Shown here in pieces: positions 26,671 through 34,739 of a DNA stretch of 58,360 nt (the first letter of the stretch is position 1; each line of letters begins with the position of its first letter). The DNA is from Streptomyces tardus (GTDB lineage Bacteria; Actinomycetota; Actinomycetes; Streptomycetales; Streptomycetaceae), in contig NZ_JAELVF020000001.1 of assembly GCF_018101125.2 (NCBI RefSeq), forward strand, positions 1,083,887 through 1,142,246, written 5' to 3'. The notes under the pieces are model-generated. The model ran no database searches. It was not told where the DNA came from and was given only the letters and a program-made list of their open reading frames with translations. The position numbers and the translations under genes are program-made.

Positions 26671-27105
26671 TCAGCCCTTGGCCTCGTTCGCCGCACGGCT
26701 CCCGTTCGCCGCCGTCGGGTACTTGTCCTTGCACAGCAGGACCGTGCCGGTGTTGTCGACGTAGCGCGCGGTCACCCACTGCTCGGCACCCCGCAGCTTG
26801 AACCAGACGGTGTTGCCGCCCACGTTCTGAGCATTGACCTTGCAGTCCAGGCCCACCTGCTGCCCGTACACCAGGACCCCCTTCACCGAGGAGTCGGTGC
26901 TCGGGTACTGCCTGGTGTTCACCCCGGCCGGGGTGACGACCGTGCCGTACGGCAATGCGGGCGCGGCAGCCGCCTTCACTGCGGCGGCCTTCGCCGCACC
27001 GGGCGCAGCCTGGGCCGCTCCCGCCCCCAGCAGCGTGCCTCCCGCGAGCGCGGAGACGCCCAGCGCCACCGCGGTGATCCTGATACGACGCGTGTTCAGA
27101 GCCAT
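26671..27105 (-). CDS. Secreted SH3-like domain protein
   Basis: 144 aa from the ATG at 27105, which has a GGAAGGA site upstream. The signal peptide begins ALNTRRIRITAVALGVSALA and ends near GAGAAQAAPG. The mature part is a bacterial SH3-type domain: GVNTRQYPSTDSSVKGVL, then YGQQVGLDCKV, NTVWFKL and WVTARYVDNTG, with two Cys likely forming a disulfide. Such domains usually bind cell wall. Pieces of this gene are copied, partly inverted, into the mosaic at 27473-27990. The gene itself appears intact. Confidence 0.85.
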   Translation of the reverse strand: MALNTRRIRITAVALGVSALAGGTLLGAGAAQAAPGAAKAAAVKAAAAPALPYGTVVTPAGVNTRQYPSTDSSVKGVLVYGQQVGLDCKVNAQNVGGNTVWFKLRGAEQWVTARYVDNTGTVLLCKDKYPTAANGSRAANEAKG

Positions 27106-27472
27106 GGTGTTCGTGTCCTTCCCTGGTGCCCCGTCCGGGGCGTGAGATCTCGACGAGAAAGCCGACCCGGGACGTTCGCCACCACCCGCAATCAACCGTC
27201 TTCTGGCGATATTTCATGACTGCGGGACGCGATACTTCTCCCCGTTCACCGAGCCTTCCCCCTGCTTTCCACCAGTTCGACATAGATAGACCGCCAATGG
27301 TTGTACGCACCTTTTACTCCTTTTAGCCACTCCTTCCAAAAGCGCAGCTCAACGCAGGGGACCCATTCCCGGCCGCTCTGAACCCGCCCCGAGAGCCGCG
27401 CACTTCACAGTCCGCACGCCCCCACGTCACCACCCGCGCCGCCACTCCGACCCAACCACCCCGCCACCGCCA
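27106..27472. other. Upstream region of the SH3-like gene
   Basis: Apparently natural intergenic DNA, including an AT-richer part (about 27185-27350) that should hold the SH3-gene promoter on the minus strand. No gene is seen. Bases from 27288 onward are also the left arm of a fold-back. Confidence 0.4.
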
Positions 27473-27745
27473 CACCGCGCGCTACGTCGACAACACCGGC
27501 ACGGTCGTCACCCCGGCCGGGGTGACGACCGTGCCGGTGTTGTCGACGTAGCGCGCGGTGTGGCGGTGGCGGGGTGGTTGGGTCGGAGTGGCGGCGCGGG
27601 TGGTGACGTGGGGGCGTGCGGACTGTGAAGTGCGCGGCTCTCGGGGCGGGTTCAGAGCGGCCGGGAATGGGTCCCCTGCGTTGAGCTGCGCTTTTGGAAG
27701 GAGTGGCTAAAAGGAGTAAAAGGTGCGTACAACCATTGGCGGTCT
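27288..27745. repeat. 458-bp perfect fold-back palindrome
   Basis: Arms 27288-27516 and 27517-27745 are exact reverse complements (229 bp each, no loop). The centre is a copy of an 18-bp palindrome that occurs naturally in the SH3-like gene at 26919-26936. Either side of the centre sits a chimera of two separate SH3-gene pieces fused at a shared GACCGTGCCG. Confidence 0.95.
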
Positions 27746-27782
27746 TGGGCTCGGGGACTTGTTGGAAGAGGATGCGGCGGCC
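27736..27782 (-). repeat. Inverted copy of a piece of the VOC gene
   Basis: 47 nt identical to the reverse complement of 28259-28305. Both ends are 10-bp microhomologies: TTGGCGGTCT to the left fold-back and TGCGGCGGCC to the SH3-gene copy. Confidence 0.93.
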
Positions 27783-27956
27783 TTCGCCGCACCGGGCGCA
27801 GCCTGGGCCGCTCCAGCCCCCAGCAGCGTGCCTCCCGCGAGCGCGGAGACGCCCAGCGCCACCGCGGTGGCGCTGGGCGTCTCCGCGCTCGCGGGAGGCA
27901 CGCTGCTGGGGGCTGGAGCGGCCCAGGCTGCGCCCGGTGCGGCGAAGGCCGCCGCA
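27773..27956. repeat. 184-bp perfect fold-back copied from the SH3-like gene
   Basis: Arms 27773-27864 and 27865-27956 (92 bp each) fold at a natural CACCGCGGTG palindrome. The left arm copies 26980-27071. The right arm continues to 27990 as a copy of 26946-27071 in reverse. Both arms share a base change (A at 27815, T at 27914) that is absent from the intact gene (C at 27022). Confidence 0.95.
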
Positions 27957-28018
27957 GTGAAGGCGGCTGCCGCGCCCGCATTGCCGTACGCCACCCCACC
28001 TCACACCGGAGTCGCGCC

Positions 28019-28468
28019 ATGGCCCTGAGCTGGAAGCTCGTCGTCGACGCCCACGACCCGCACCTCGTCGCCGACTTCTGGGCACAGGCCCTCGGCTACC
28101 TGGTCGAGGACAACAGCGTCCTCATCAACGGGCTGCTAGCCGCCGGTGCCATCGACGACTCGCTCCTCACCGAGCACCACGGCCACCCCTCCTGGCGGAC
28201 CGTCGTGGCCGTACGCCACCCCGACGACCCGTACGCTGCGGAGACCGGCATCGGACTCGGCCGCCGCATCCTCTTCCAACAAGTCCCCGAGCCCAAGACC
28301 GCCAAGAACCGCCTCCACATCGATGTGCACGCCGAGCACGGCAGTCGCGAGGCGGAGGTCGCCCGCCTCGTCGCGCTCGGCGCCGCCCACCTCCACGACG
28401 TCGACGACCAGGGCGGCCAGTGGTCCGTACTCACCGACCCCGAGGGCAACGAGTTCTGCGTCTCCTGA
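28019..28468 (+). CDS. VOC-fold (glyoxalase-like) protein
   Basis: 149-aa soluble protein with the paired beta-alpha-beta-beta-beta layout of glyoxalase-like domains: LSWKLVVDAHDPHLVADFWA at the start, LFQQVPEPKTAKNRLHIDVH in the middle and VLTDPEGNEFCVS at the end. Streptomyces has many such proteins with unknown substrates, some binding drugs. A related gene follows 88 bp downstream. The upstream DNA is part of the mosaic, so its native promoter is not visible; 15 nt of this gene (28208-28222) and 47 nt (28259-28305) recur there. Confidence 0.85.
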   Translation: MALSWKLVVDAHDPHLVADFWAQALGYLVEDNSVLINGLLAAGAIDDSLLTEHHGHPSWRTVVAVRHPDDPYAAETGIGLGRRILFQQVPEPKTAKNRLHIDVHAEHGSREAEVARLVALGAAHLHDVDDQGGQWSVLTDPEGNEFCVS

Positions 28469-28544
28469 CCACACACACCCCACCCGCACCACACGCCCCA
28501 CACGCACTCGAAATAATCACTGGCCGCGGCAGGTTCACCCGTCC

Positions 28545-28550
28545 TACGAT
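28545..28550 (+). promoter_or_regulatory. -10 box of the second VOC gene (leaderless)
   Basis: TACGAT sits 6 nt before the ATG at 28557, predicting a transcript that starts at the start codon. Confidence 0.55.
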
Positions 28551-28556
28551 CCCGCC

Positions 28557-28991
28557 ATGGCACCCATCCGGCAGGTACAGATCACCTTCGACTGCGCGGA
28601 GCCGCAGCGTCTCGCCCGCTTCTGGTGCGAGGTTCTCGGCTACGTCGTACCGCCCGTACCGGAGGGGTTCGACAGCTGGGACGCCTACGAGGAGACGCAG
28701 CCGCCCGAGTCGCGCGACGCGGGTTTCGTCTGCTCCGACCCCTCGGGCGCCGGTCCGCGGCTGTACTTCCAGCGGGTGCCGGAGGGCAAGGCGGCCAAGA
28801 ACCGGCTGCATCTGGATGTGCGCGTCGGCACCGGCATGGTGGGCGAGGAGCGCCTCGCCGCGCTGGAATCGGAGTGCGCCCGACTGCTCCCGCTCGGCGC
28901 GACGCGGGTACGGCTGCTCGTCGCCGACGGGGTCAACGAGTCGTGCCTGGTGATGCAGGACATCGAGGGCAACGAGTTCTGCCTCGACTGA
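28557..28991 (+). CDS. VOC-fold (glyoxalase-like) protein
   Basis: 144 aa, paralogous to the preceding protein: QVQITFDCAEPQRLARFWCE at the start, LYFQRVPEGKAAKNRLHLDV in the middle and QDIEGNEFCLD at the end. This subtype is common in Streptomyces; function unknown. The ATG at 28557 is preferred because of the TACGAT-N6-ATG arrangement. It has its own terminator. Confidence 0.87.
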   Translation: MAPIRQVQITFDCAEPQRLARFWCEVLGYVVPPVPEGFDSWDAYEETQPPESRDAGFVCSDPSGAGPRLYFQRVPEGKAAKNRLHLDVRVGTGMVGEERLAALESECARLLPLGATRVRLLVADGVNESCLVMQDIEGNEFCLD

Positions 28992-29019
28992 CCCGAGGCA
29001 CCGGCCGACCGTTTGATCG

Positions 29020-29053
29020 CGCCGTCGACGTGTGAGGGGACACGTCGACGGCG
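29020..29053. terminator. Terminator after the second VOC gene
   Basis: Perfect 14-bp stem (29020-29033 with 29040-29053) and a GAGGGG loop, 28 nt after the stop and before a convergent gene. Confidence 0.88.
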
Positions 29054-29103
29054 TTCGGCGTTCGGAGGCCCGGCGGACATCCCGCCGCACGCGCTCGCCC
29101 TTC

Positions 29104-29391
29104 TCACTCCCACTCCCCCGGCACCAGCCGGTACGGGGTCGTACGGATCAACCGGTGCGAGAGGTGCTCCGGGTGCTCCCGGCGGTGCACCGGCACCCAC
29201 TGTGCCGCCTGCCTCTTCGCCGCCTCGTCGGCCCTCAACTGCCCCTGCGCGTCCGAGGACTTCGCCGACTCGACGAGCGGCCCGGCCTCCTCGCAGACGG
29301 CGCACTGCATCGCGAAGCAGGTGGGTTCGCGGTCCGGTTCGGTGTCCCGCACCACGACGAACTTCCTGAAGGCGTACGTTCGTTGACTCAC
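29104..29391 (-). CDS. DUF7848-like small protein
   Basis: 95-aa protein with the pattern of streptomycete DUF7848 proteins: MSQRTYAFRKFVVV at the start, FAMQCAVCEEAGPLVES in the middle (CxxC, possible metal site) and HLSHRLIRTTPYRLVPGEWE at the end. Start is a GTG with GGAGAAG upstream. It overlaps the upstream small gene by 4 bp. Function unknown; such proteins often lie beside XRE/DUF397 modules, as here. Confidence 0.75.
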   Translation of the reverse strand: MSQRTYAFRKFVVVRDTEPDREPTCFAMQCAVCEEAGPLVESAKSSDAQGQLRADEAAKRQAAQWVPVHRREHPEHLSHRLIRTTPYRLVPGEWE

Positions 29392-29618
29392 CGCTTCTCC
29401 AAGTCCTCGAAGTGCTGCTCGATCCGCGCCCGCAGCCCAGCGATACGCGCGTTCAGCTCGACTCCGTCGAGTTTTCGCGGAACCTCCACTGCGCCCTCAT
29501 CCCGACCACCCATCTGAGGCTCACTTCCGCAATGCCCACCACGCTTCCGCTCGATGCCCAGAGTCGGTGAACTCTCAACATCACCGTCCGCCTTCAGTTG
29601 CCACTCGCTCCCCATCAA
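29388..29618 (-). CDS. Small hypothetical protein
   Basis: 76 aa, hydrophilic, with a Gly-rich middle and a C-terminal amphipathic helix (LNARIAGLRARIEQHFEDLE) suited to a coiled coil. It has a good GGAGGGG site and is translationally coupled to the DUF7848 gene, which supports it being real. No family recognised. Confidence 0.6.
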   Translation of the reverse strand: MMGSEWQLKADGDVESSPTLGIERKRGGHCGSEPQMGGRDEGAVEVPRKLDGVELNARIAGLRARIEQHFEDLEKR

Positions 29619-29722
29619 GACTCCCCTCCGTGACGATTCCGCTACCGAACAGCATCAGAGTGGCGTAGCGTTCGGAATCCATCAACTTGCGGATATCAGA
29701 CGGAGAGTTGAGGTGTGATGCA

Positions 29723-30550
29723 GTGAACCGCAAGGACTTGAACCCCGATGAAAGCCCTACCGCCCGATTCGGCGAGCGTTTACGCGCACTGAGGGACGAG
29801 CGCGGTTGGACTCAGGATGAGCTGGGCGAGCGCGTTGGATGCTCAGGCACCCATGTCTCGGCAGTAGAAACTGGCAGACGGTCCCCAACTCGCCGTTTTG
29901 CAGCAGGTGCTGACAAGGCATTGGGGACTGGCGACCTACTCGAACGTCACAGTCGAGCGGTACGCCACACTGCCCTGATCGAGGGATTTCCCGAGTACCT
30001 GGCTCACGAGACGCGCGCGGCAGAGATCCGACTCTACGAAGTGGGCGTGATCCCCGGGTTGCTCCAGACTTCTGCTTACGCGTCGGCGTTGGAAGCAGAT
30101 GCGGTGCGACGCGAAGCGATCACTCCCGAACAGGCTCAGGAGCGTGTGCAGTTGGTGGGACGCCGCCAAGCCGCTCTGGATAGATCCCCATCGCCGCTGA
30201 TCATCTCGGTCCTCGACGAAAGCTGCCTGCTCCGACCGATGGGCACACCCGACGTCATGGACGCGCAATACCAACGGCTGCTGGAGTTCGCAGAGCTACC
30301 CAACACCGTGCTTCAGGTCGCACCATTCAGCATGGGCGCGCGGCGCCCGTTCAGTCTGCCTGTCACGGTGTTGACCTTGCCGGAGCGAGCCGTGGCGCTC
30401 TACGCAGAATCGGCGCATCGAGGGCATTTTGAACGCGAAAGCACGTTCGTGTTGCCAATTCTGATGGCCTACCATCAGCTACAGACTGAAGCGCTCTCCC
30501 AAGCAGAGTCCGTAGCCATGATCCACCAGCTGCGAAAGGGCACCCCGTGA
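29723..30550 (+). CDS. XRE-family regulator with DUF5753 domain
   Basis: 275-aa DNA-binding protein. The N-terminal helix-turn-helix reads ARFGERLRALRDERGWTQDE with a recognition helix around CSGTHVSAVETGRRSP. The remainder is the DUF5753 ligand/partner domain (VIPGLLQTSAYA, FAELPNTVLQVAPFSMGARR, AESAHRGHFERES). It overlaps the DUF397 gene by 4 bp (GTGA), the usual streptomycete pair, related to BldB/WhiJ-type developmental modules. The GTG at 29723 is chosen over an ATG 36 nt upstream because of the family N terminus. Confidence 0.9.
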   Translation: MNRKDLNPDESPTARFGERLRALRDERGWTQDELGERVGCSGTHVSAVETGRRSPTRRFAAGADKALGTGDLLERHSRAVRHTALIEGFPEYLAHETRAAEIRLYEVGVIPGLLQTSAYASALEADAVRREAITPEQAQERVQLVGRRQAALDRSPSPLIISVLDESCLLRPMGTPDVMDAQYQRLLEFAELPNTVLQVAPFSMGARRPFSLPVTVLTLPERAVALYAESAHRGHFERESTFVLPILMAYHQLQTEALSQAESVAMIHQLRKGTP

Positions 30551-30738
30551 CGAACACGAACGAGTCCCCCCGCTGGTTGACCTCCTCCTACAGCGGCAAC
30601 GGCGGCCAGTGCGTCGAGGTAGCAACCAGCCGCACGATCGCGCAGGTGCGCGACTCCAAGAACGTCGGCGGTCCCGCCCTCGCCGTGCCCGCCGCCCAGT
30701 GGACCGCCTTCCTCACCACCCTCAAGGCCGACCACTGA
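30547..30738 (+). CDS. DUF397 protein
   Basis: 63-aa small protein with the full DUF397 pattern: RWLTSSYSGNGGQCVEVA, VRDSKNVGGPALAVPA and WTAFLTTL. DUF397 proteins partner the XRE regulator encoded immediately upstream and are thought to modulate it. The start is a GTG inside the upstream stop. Confidence 0.93.
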   Translation: MTNTNESPRWLTSSYSGNGGQCVEVATSRTIAQVRDSKNVGGPALAVPAAQWTAFLTTLKADH

Positions 30739-30747
30739 CGCACACCG

Positions 30748-30790
30748 CGTACGGTCCCGCCGCGCCGGCACGACGCTGCGGGGCCGTACG
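30748..30790. terminator. Terminator after DUF397
   Basis: 13-nt arms (30748-30760 with 30778-30790) pair with one G-T, between convergent genes. Confidence 0.65.
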
Positions 30791-30820
30791 ACGTGAACGG
30801 CGGGCCGCACGCCGGAAGTT

Positions 30821-31266
30821 CTACTCGAAGAGGTCGACTCCCTTCCGATCCGCGAGAGCCTGCAACTTCTCGATGTCGTCGGCGGGGACACACAGATGAG
30901 CCCGCAGCCCTTCCTCGTCACGGCGCAGTACGTAGCTCGCGAAGCTGTCGGTCATCAACTCGCCGTCACCGGCGTGGAAGAGCCGGCGCACCCGGACCAG
31001 CACGACGGCCTCGCTGAGCAACTCGTGGCCCAGACGCTCGTACCCGACGGAGGCCGGCCCGAGCTTGCGATAGACGGGATACGACCGCTCCAGCCCTTCG
31101 GCCATGGCCTCACGGGACTCCAAGGACGCCCGCGCGCGCCCTCCCGGTCCGTGAGAATCATGCCGGGACTCCCCCACAGGGCCGCCGCTCCCCGGGAGTC
31201 GTACGCGGAGAGCGTGCCGGCGTAACGGCCGAGAAAGTCGTCGAGCTCAACTCCGATGTCGTCCAT
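30821..31266 (-). pseudogene. NTF2/SnoaL-like gene with a frameshift
   Basis: The ATG at 31266 begins an NTF2-like protein (MDDIGVELDDFLGRYAGTLS ... SPGMILTDREGARG), but about 45 codons in the frame is lost. The rest of the protein (LESREAMAEGLERSYPVYRK through ADDIEKLQALADRKGVDLFE) continues in another frame to the stop at 30821. The break is in a GC run at about 31127-31140 and is consistent with two extra bases. It is either a real decayed gene or a sequencing error in CGCGCGCG-type sequence. Confidence 0.75.
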
Positions 31267-31352
31267 ACCGGCCAAGGTAGGCACGGACGCGCTCAGAGCG
31301 GTGGTGACCGACCCGGGGTGTTCACCACGGAACGGCGTGCTCCCTCCGATGA

Positions 31353-31655
31353 ATGCGCACCGGCCGGGGCACAACAACAGTGCGTCCCCTCAACGGCCCG
31401 CTCTCGCCGGGCACTTCGGAAGCAAAACTCACCGCGCGCGACGAAAGGCCGATCCGTGACGAACACGAACGTGTCCCCCGCTGGCTGACCTCCTCCTGCA
31501 GCAACAACGGCGGCGACTGCGTCGAGGTGGCAGCCGGTCGCACGGTCGCGCAGGTGCGCGACTCCAAGAACGTCGGCGGTCCCGCCCTCGCCGTACCCGC
31601 CTCGCAGTGGACGGCCTTCCTCTCCCACCTCAGGACCGACCGCCCCGGCCTCTGA
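31353..31655 (+). CDS. Second DUF397 copy, start region disrupted
   Basis: Near-copy of the DUF397 gene at 30547: PRWLTSSCSNNGGDCVEVAA, VRDSKNVGGPALAVPA and WTAFLSHL. The equivalent GTG at 31456 is followed by the same nucleotides, but a C-run is one base shorter (five instead of six), so that start leads to an early stop. The domain is open only in the frame from the ATG at 31353, which adds about 42 unrelated residues. No XRE partner is next to it. It may be a degraded duplicate, a slippage-controlled gene or a sequence error. Confidence 0.6.
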   Translation: MRTGRGTTTVRPLNGPLSPGTSEAKLTARDERPIRDEHERVPRWLTSSCSNNGGDCVEVAAGRTVAQVRDSKNVGGPALAVPASQWTAFLSHLRTDRPGL

Positions 31656-31752
31656 ACGACCGGAGCCCGCCTGCCCGGACCAACTCGCGCACGCGCCACA
31701 GGCGTTCGGCATGGCCGGCCCGACAACGTCGACCACCACCCGCCTCAAACGG

Positions 31753-34476
31753 CTACGCCGGGAAGCGGGTGGCGACGACGCGCCAGGCGATCTCCAGGAG
31801 CACCGCCGCCACCGCGGCGATGGCCGCCGCCGTGAGCGGCATGGTGAGGCCGACCAGCTTGAGCTGGAAGAAGTGCTGCAACCACGGCGTCACCATCACG
31901 ACCACGAAGCCGCACGCCATCGTGAGGATCAGCCCGACGCGCCACCAGGTGTAGGGGCGGGCGACGATCGCCAGCACCCACATCGCGGTGAGGAACAGCG
32001 TCAGAGTGGCCGCGCTGGTCTCCGCCTCCAGCGACCCCTCGCCGGTGTAGAAGGACCTGGCGATCGTGTACGAGGTGAACGTGGCGGTGGCCGCGATGAT
32101 GCCGGACGGGATCGCGTACCGCATGACGCGGCGCACGAAGTGGGGTTTGGCGCGTTCCCCGTTCGGCGCCAGGGCCAGGAAGAAGGCCGGGATGCCGATG
32201 GTCAGGGCGGAGAGCAGCGTCAGATGCCGCGGCAGGAACGGGTACGGGATCTGCCAGGCGATCACCAGGACGGCGAGCAGCACCGAGTAGACGGTCTTGG
32301 TCAGGAAGAGGTTGGCGACCCGCTCGATGTTGCCGATGACCCGGCGGCCCTCGGCGACGACCGAGGGCAGGGTGGCGAAGCTGTTGTTCAGCAGCACGAT
32401 CTGCGAGACGGACTTGGCCGCCTCCGAGCCGCTGCCCATGGCGACGCCGATGTCGGCGTCCTTCAGGGCCAGTACGTCGTTGACGCCGTCGCCGGTCATC
32501 GCCACGTCGTGGCCCTTGGCCTGGAGCGCGCCGACCATCTCCCGCTTCTGCTGCGGGCTGACCCGGCCGAAGACGGCGCCGCGTTCGATGGCGGCGGCCA
32601 TCTCCTCCTTGCCCTGCGGCATCCGGCGGGCGTCCACCGGGTCGTCGGCGCCGGGGAGTTGAAGCTTGCCGGCGACGGCACCCACGGAGACGGCGTTGTC
32701 GCCGGAGATCACCTTGGCCGCGACGTCCTGCTCCTCGAAGTAGCGCAGGGTGTCGGCGGCTTCGGGGCGCAGCCGCTGCTCCACCACGACCAGTCCGGTG
32801 GGCTCGACGCCGTCGGCGACGGCGGGGTGGTCCAGCGGACGGGTCCCTCGGGCGAGCAGCAGAATGCGCAGGCCCTGGGCGTTGAGTTCGTCGATCTCGG
32901 TCAGCCGCGGATCGTCCGCGGGCAGCAGCACGTCGGGCGCGCCCAGCAGCCAGGTCGCAGTCTCGCCCCGCGGGTCGGTGAGGACAGCGCCGCTGTACTT
33001 GCGGGCGGAGGAGAACGGCAGCGCGTTCTCGCACCGCCAACCGCCCGCGTCCTGCGCGGGACAGGCGTCGATGATCGCCTGGAGGCTCGCGTTGGGGCGC
33101 GGATCGGAGTCGCCGACGGCGGCGAGCACCTCGCGCACCCGCTCCTCGGTGACGCCGTTGAGCCCCCGCACCTCGGTGACGTCCATGCCGCCCTCGGTGA
33201 GAGTGCCGGTCTTGTCCAGGCAGACGACGTCGACGCGGGCCAGGCCCTCGATCGCGGGCAGCTCCTGCACCAGGCACTGCTGGCGGCCCAGCCGGATCAC
33301 ACCGATCGCGAAGGCGACCGAGGTGAGCAGCACGAGCCCTTCGGGGACCATCGGCACGATGCCGGCGATCATGCGCCGGATCGCCTCGTCGGCGCCCCGG
33401 CTCTCCACGACCATCTGGCTGATGATGAGCCCGATCGCGGCCGGGACCAGCATGTACGTGATGTATTTCAGGATCTGCGAGATGCCGCTGCGCAGTTCGG
33501 AGTGGACGAGCGTGAAGCGGGAGGCCTCCTCGGCCAGTTGCGCGGCGTACGCCTCCTTGCCGACCCTGGTCGCGGTGAACGAGCCGCCGCCCGCGACGAC
33601 GAAGCTGCCGGACATCACCGTGTCGCCGGGCTGCTTGACGACGGGGTCGGCCTCGCCGGTGAGCAGGGACTCGTCGATCTCCATGTTGTCGGCGCCGACA
33701 ACCTCGCCGTCCACCACGACCTTGTCGCCGGGGGCCAGCTCGACCAGGTCGCCGAGCACGATCTCGCCGGTCGGCACCGCCACGCTCGCGCCGTCGCGCC
33801 GGACCTTCGGCTTGGCCTCACCGATGACCGCGAGGTTGTCCAGGGTCCGCTTGGCGCGCAGCTCCTGGATGATGCCGATACCGGTGTTGGCGATGATCAC
33901 GAAGCCGAACAGGCCGTCCTGGATGGGCCCGACGACCAGAATGATCGCGAAGAGGACACCGATGATCGCGTTGAACCGGGTGAAGACGTTCGCGCGGACG
34001 ATCTCGCCGGTGGAGCGGGAGGAACGTACGGGTACGTCGTTGATCTCGCCGCGCGCCACGCGTTCGGCGACCTGCGCGGAGCTGAGCCCGGTACGGGCGA
34101 AGTCCGGCCCGACGGCCTCCGGCACTGCGTCCCCGCCGGACCCGCCGGACCCGGCCGCCTCCACGCCGTCCGCCTCCGTACGTTCCGCTGCCGTACGTTC
34201 CGCCTCCGTACGTTCCGCCTCGGCGCGTTCCGCGCGCGCGATGGCGGCGGCGCGGCGGCGTACGTACCAGAGGCCGATCAGCCCGAGGGCGGTGCCGGCA
34301 AGCGGGGTCCAGACCCACCAGGTGTGGCCGCGGTCCGCGAACCAGCCGTAGAAGGGAAGTTGGACGAGGAAGAGGACGAACCACACCACGGTGCCGCCCG
34401 TGACGGTGGCGACGACGTTCCCCTCCAGCGGAGGCGGCGCCTGGCGCTTGCCATCGGTCCAGTTACTCACGCGCAT
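31753..34476 (-). CDS. DUF2530 domain fused to a cation-translocating P-type ATPase
   Basis: 907-aa membrane protein. Residues 1-75 or so match stand-alone DUF2530 proteins (NVVATVTGGTVVWFVLFLVQ, GHTWWVWTPLAG, two helices). A degenerate AERTE repeat linker follows, then a complete P-type ATPase: TGEADPV actuator motif, IVPMVPEGLVLLTS in the fourth core helix, phosphorylation site CLDKTGTLTEGG and hinge MTGDGVNDVLALKDAD. The family pumps calcium or related cations; specificity is not certain. No stop or good start separates the two parts. It is divergent from the NCS2 permease. Confidence 0.88.
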   Translation of the reverse strand: MRVSNWTDGKRQAPPPLEGNVVATVTGGTVVWFVLFLVQLPFYGWFADRGHTWWVWTPLAGTALGLIGLWYVRRRAAAIARAERAEAERTEAERTAAERTEADGVEAAGSGGSGGDAVPEAVGPDFARTGLSSAQVAERVARGEINDVPVRSSRSTGEIVRANVFTRFNAIIGVLFAIILVVGPIQDGLFGFVIIANTGIGIIQELRAKRTLDNLAVIGEAKPKVRRDGASVAVPTGEIVLGDLVELAPGDKVVVDGEVVGADNMEIDESLLTGEADPVVKQPGDTVMSGSFVVAGGGSFTATRVGKEAYAAQLAEEASRFTLVHSELRSGISQILKYITYMLVPAAIGLIISQMVVESRGADEAIRRMIAGIVPMVPEGLVLLTSVAFAIGVIRLGRQQCLVQELPAIEGLARVDVVCLDKTGTLTEGGMDVTEVRGLNGVTEERVREVLAAVGDSDPRPNASLQAIIDACPAQDAGGWRCENALPFSSARKYSGAVLTDPRGETATWLLGAPDVLLPADDPRLTEIDELNAQGLRILLLARGTRPLDHPAVADGVEPTGLVVVEQRLRPEAADTLRYFEEQDVAAKVISGDNAVSVGAVAGKLQLPGADDPVDARRMPQGKEEMAAAIERGAVFGRVSPQQKREMVGALQAKGHDVAMTGDGVNDVLALKDADIGVAMGSGSEAAKSVSQIVLLNNSFATLPSVVAEGRRVIGNIERVANLFLTKTVYSVLLAVLVIAWQIPYPFLPRHLTLLSALTIGIPAFFLALAPNGERAKPHFVRRVMRYAIPSGIIAATATFTSYTIARSFYTGEGSLEAETSAATLTLFLTAMWVLAIVARPYTWWRVGLILTMACGFVVVMVTPWLQHFFQLKLVGLTMPLTAAAIAAVAAVLLEIAWRVVATRFPA

Positions 34477-34739
34477 GGTCTGGGGCAGCCTCTCGGTACG
34501 GGCGGATCGCGACCAGCGTATCGAGCACGGCCGAGGTCCCGCCGCGGCGCCGTCGGAGGGCACTGTGGGGATGGCCACTGCCCCGCGCAGGAGATTGGCT
34601 TTCGGCTCCGCGGTGCGCTCATACTGGACCGGTTTCAAGGGTCCGGCCTCAATGTGGAGCGCCTCCTCAAGGATCCGCGTCTTCCCGGCTCGCAGGGCCG
34701 GCGCGAAGGCTCCTCGCATCTCCCCACCCGAGGTTCCGC

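Noticed and set aside
27773..28018. Plus-strand open frame encoding an Ala-rich peptide like the SH3-protein signal sequence
   Set aside because: It is only the fold-back copy of the SH3-like gene's signal region and not an independent gene.
34477..34739. Possible purine riboswitch upstream of the NCS2 permease
   Set aside because: No conserved purine-aptamer core or P1-P3 pattern could be found by eye in this GC-rich spacer.
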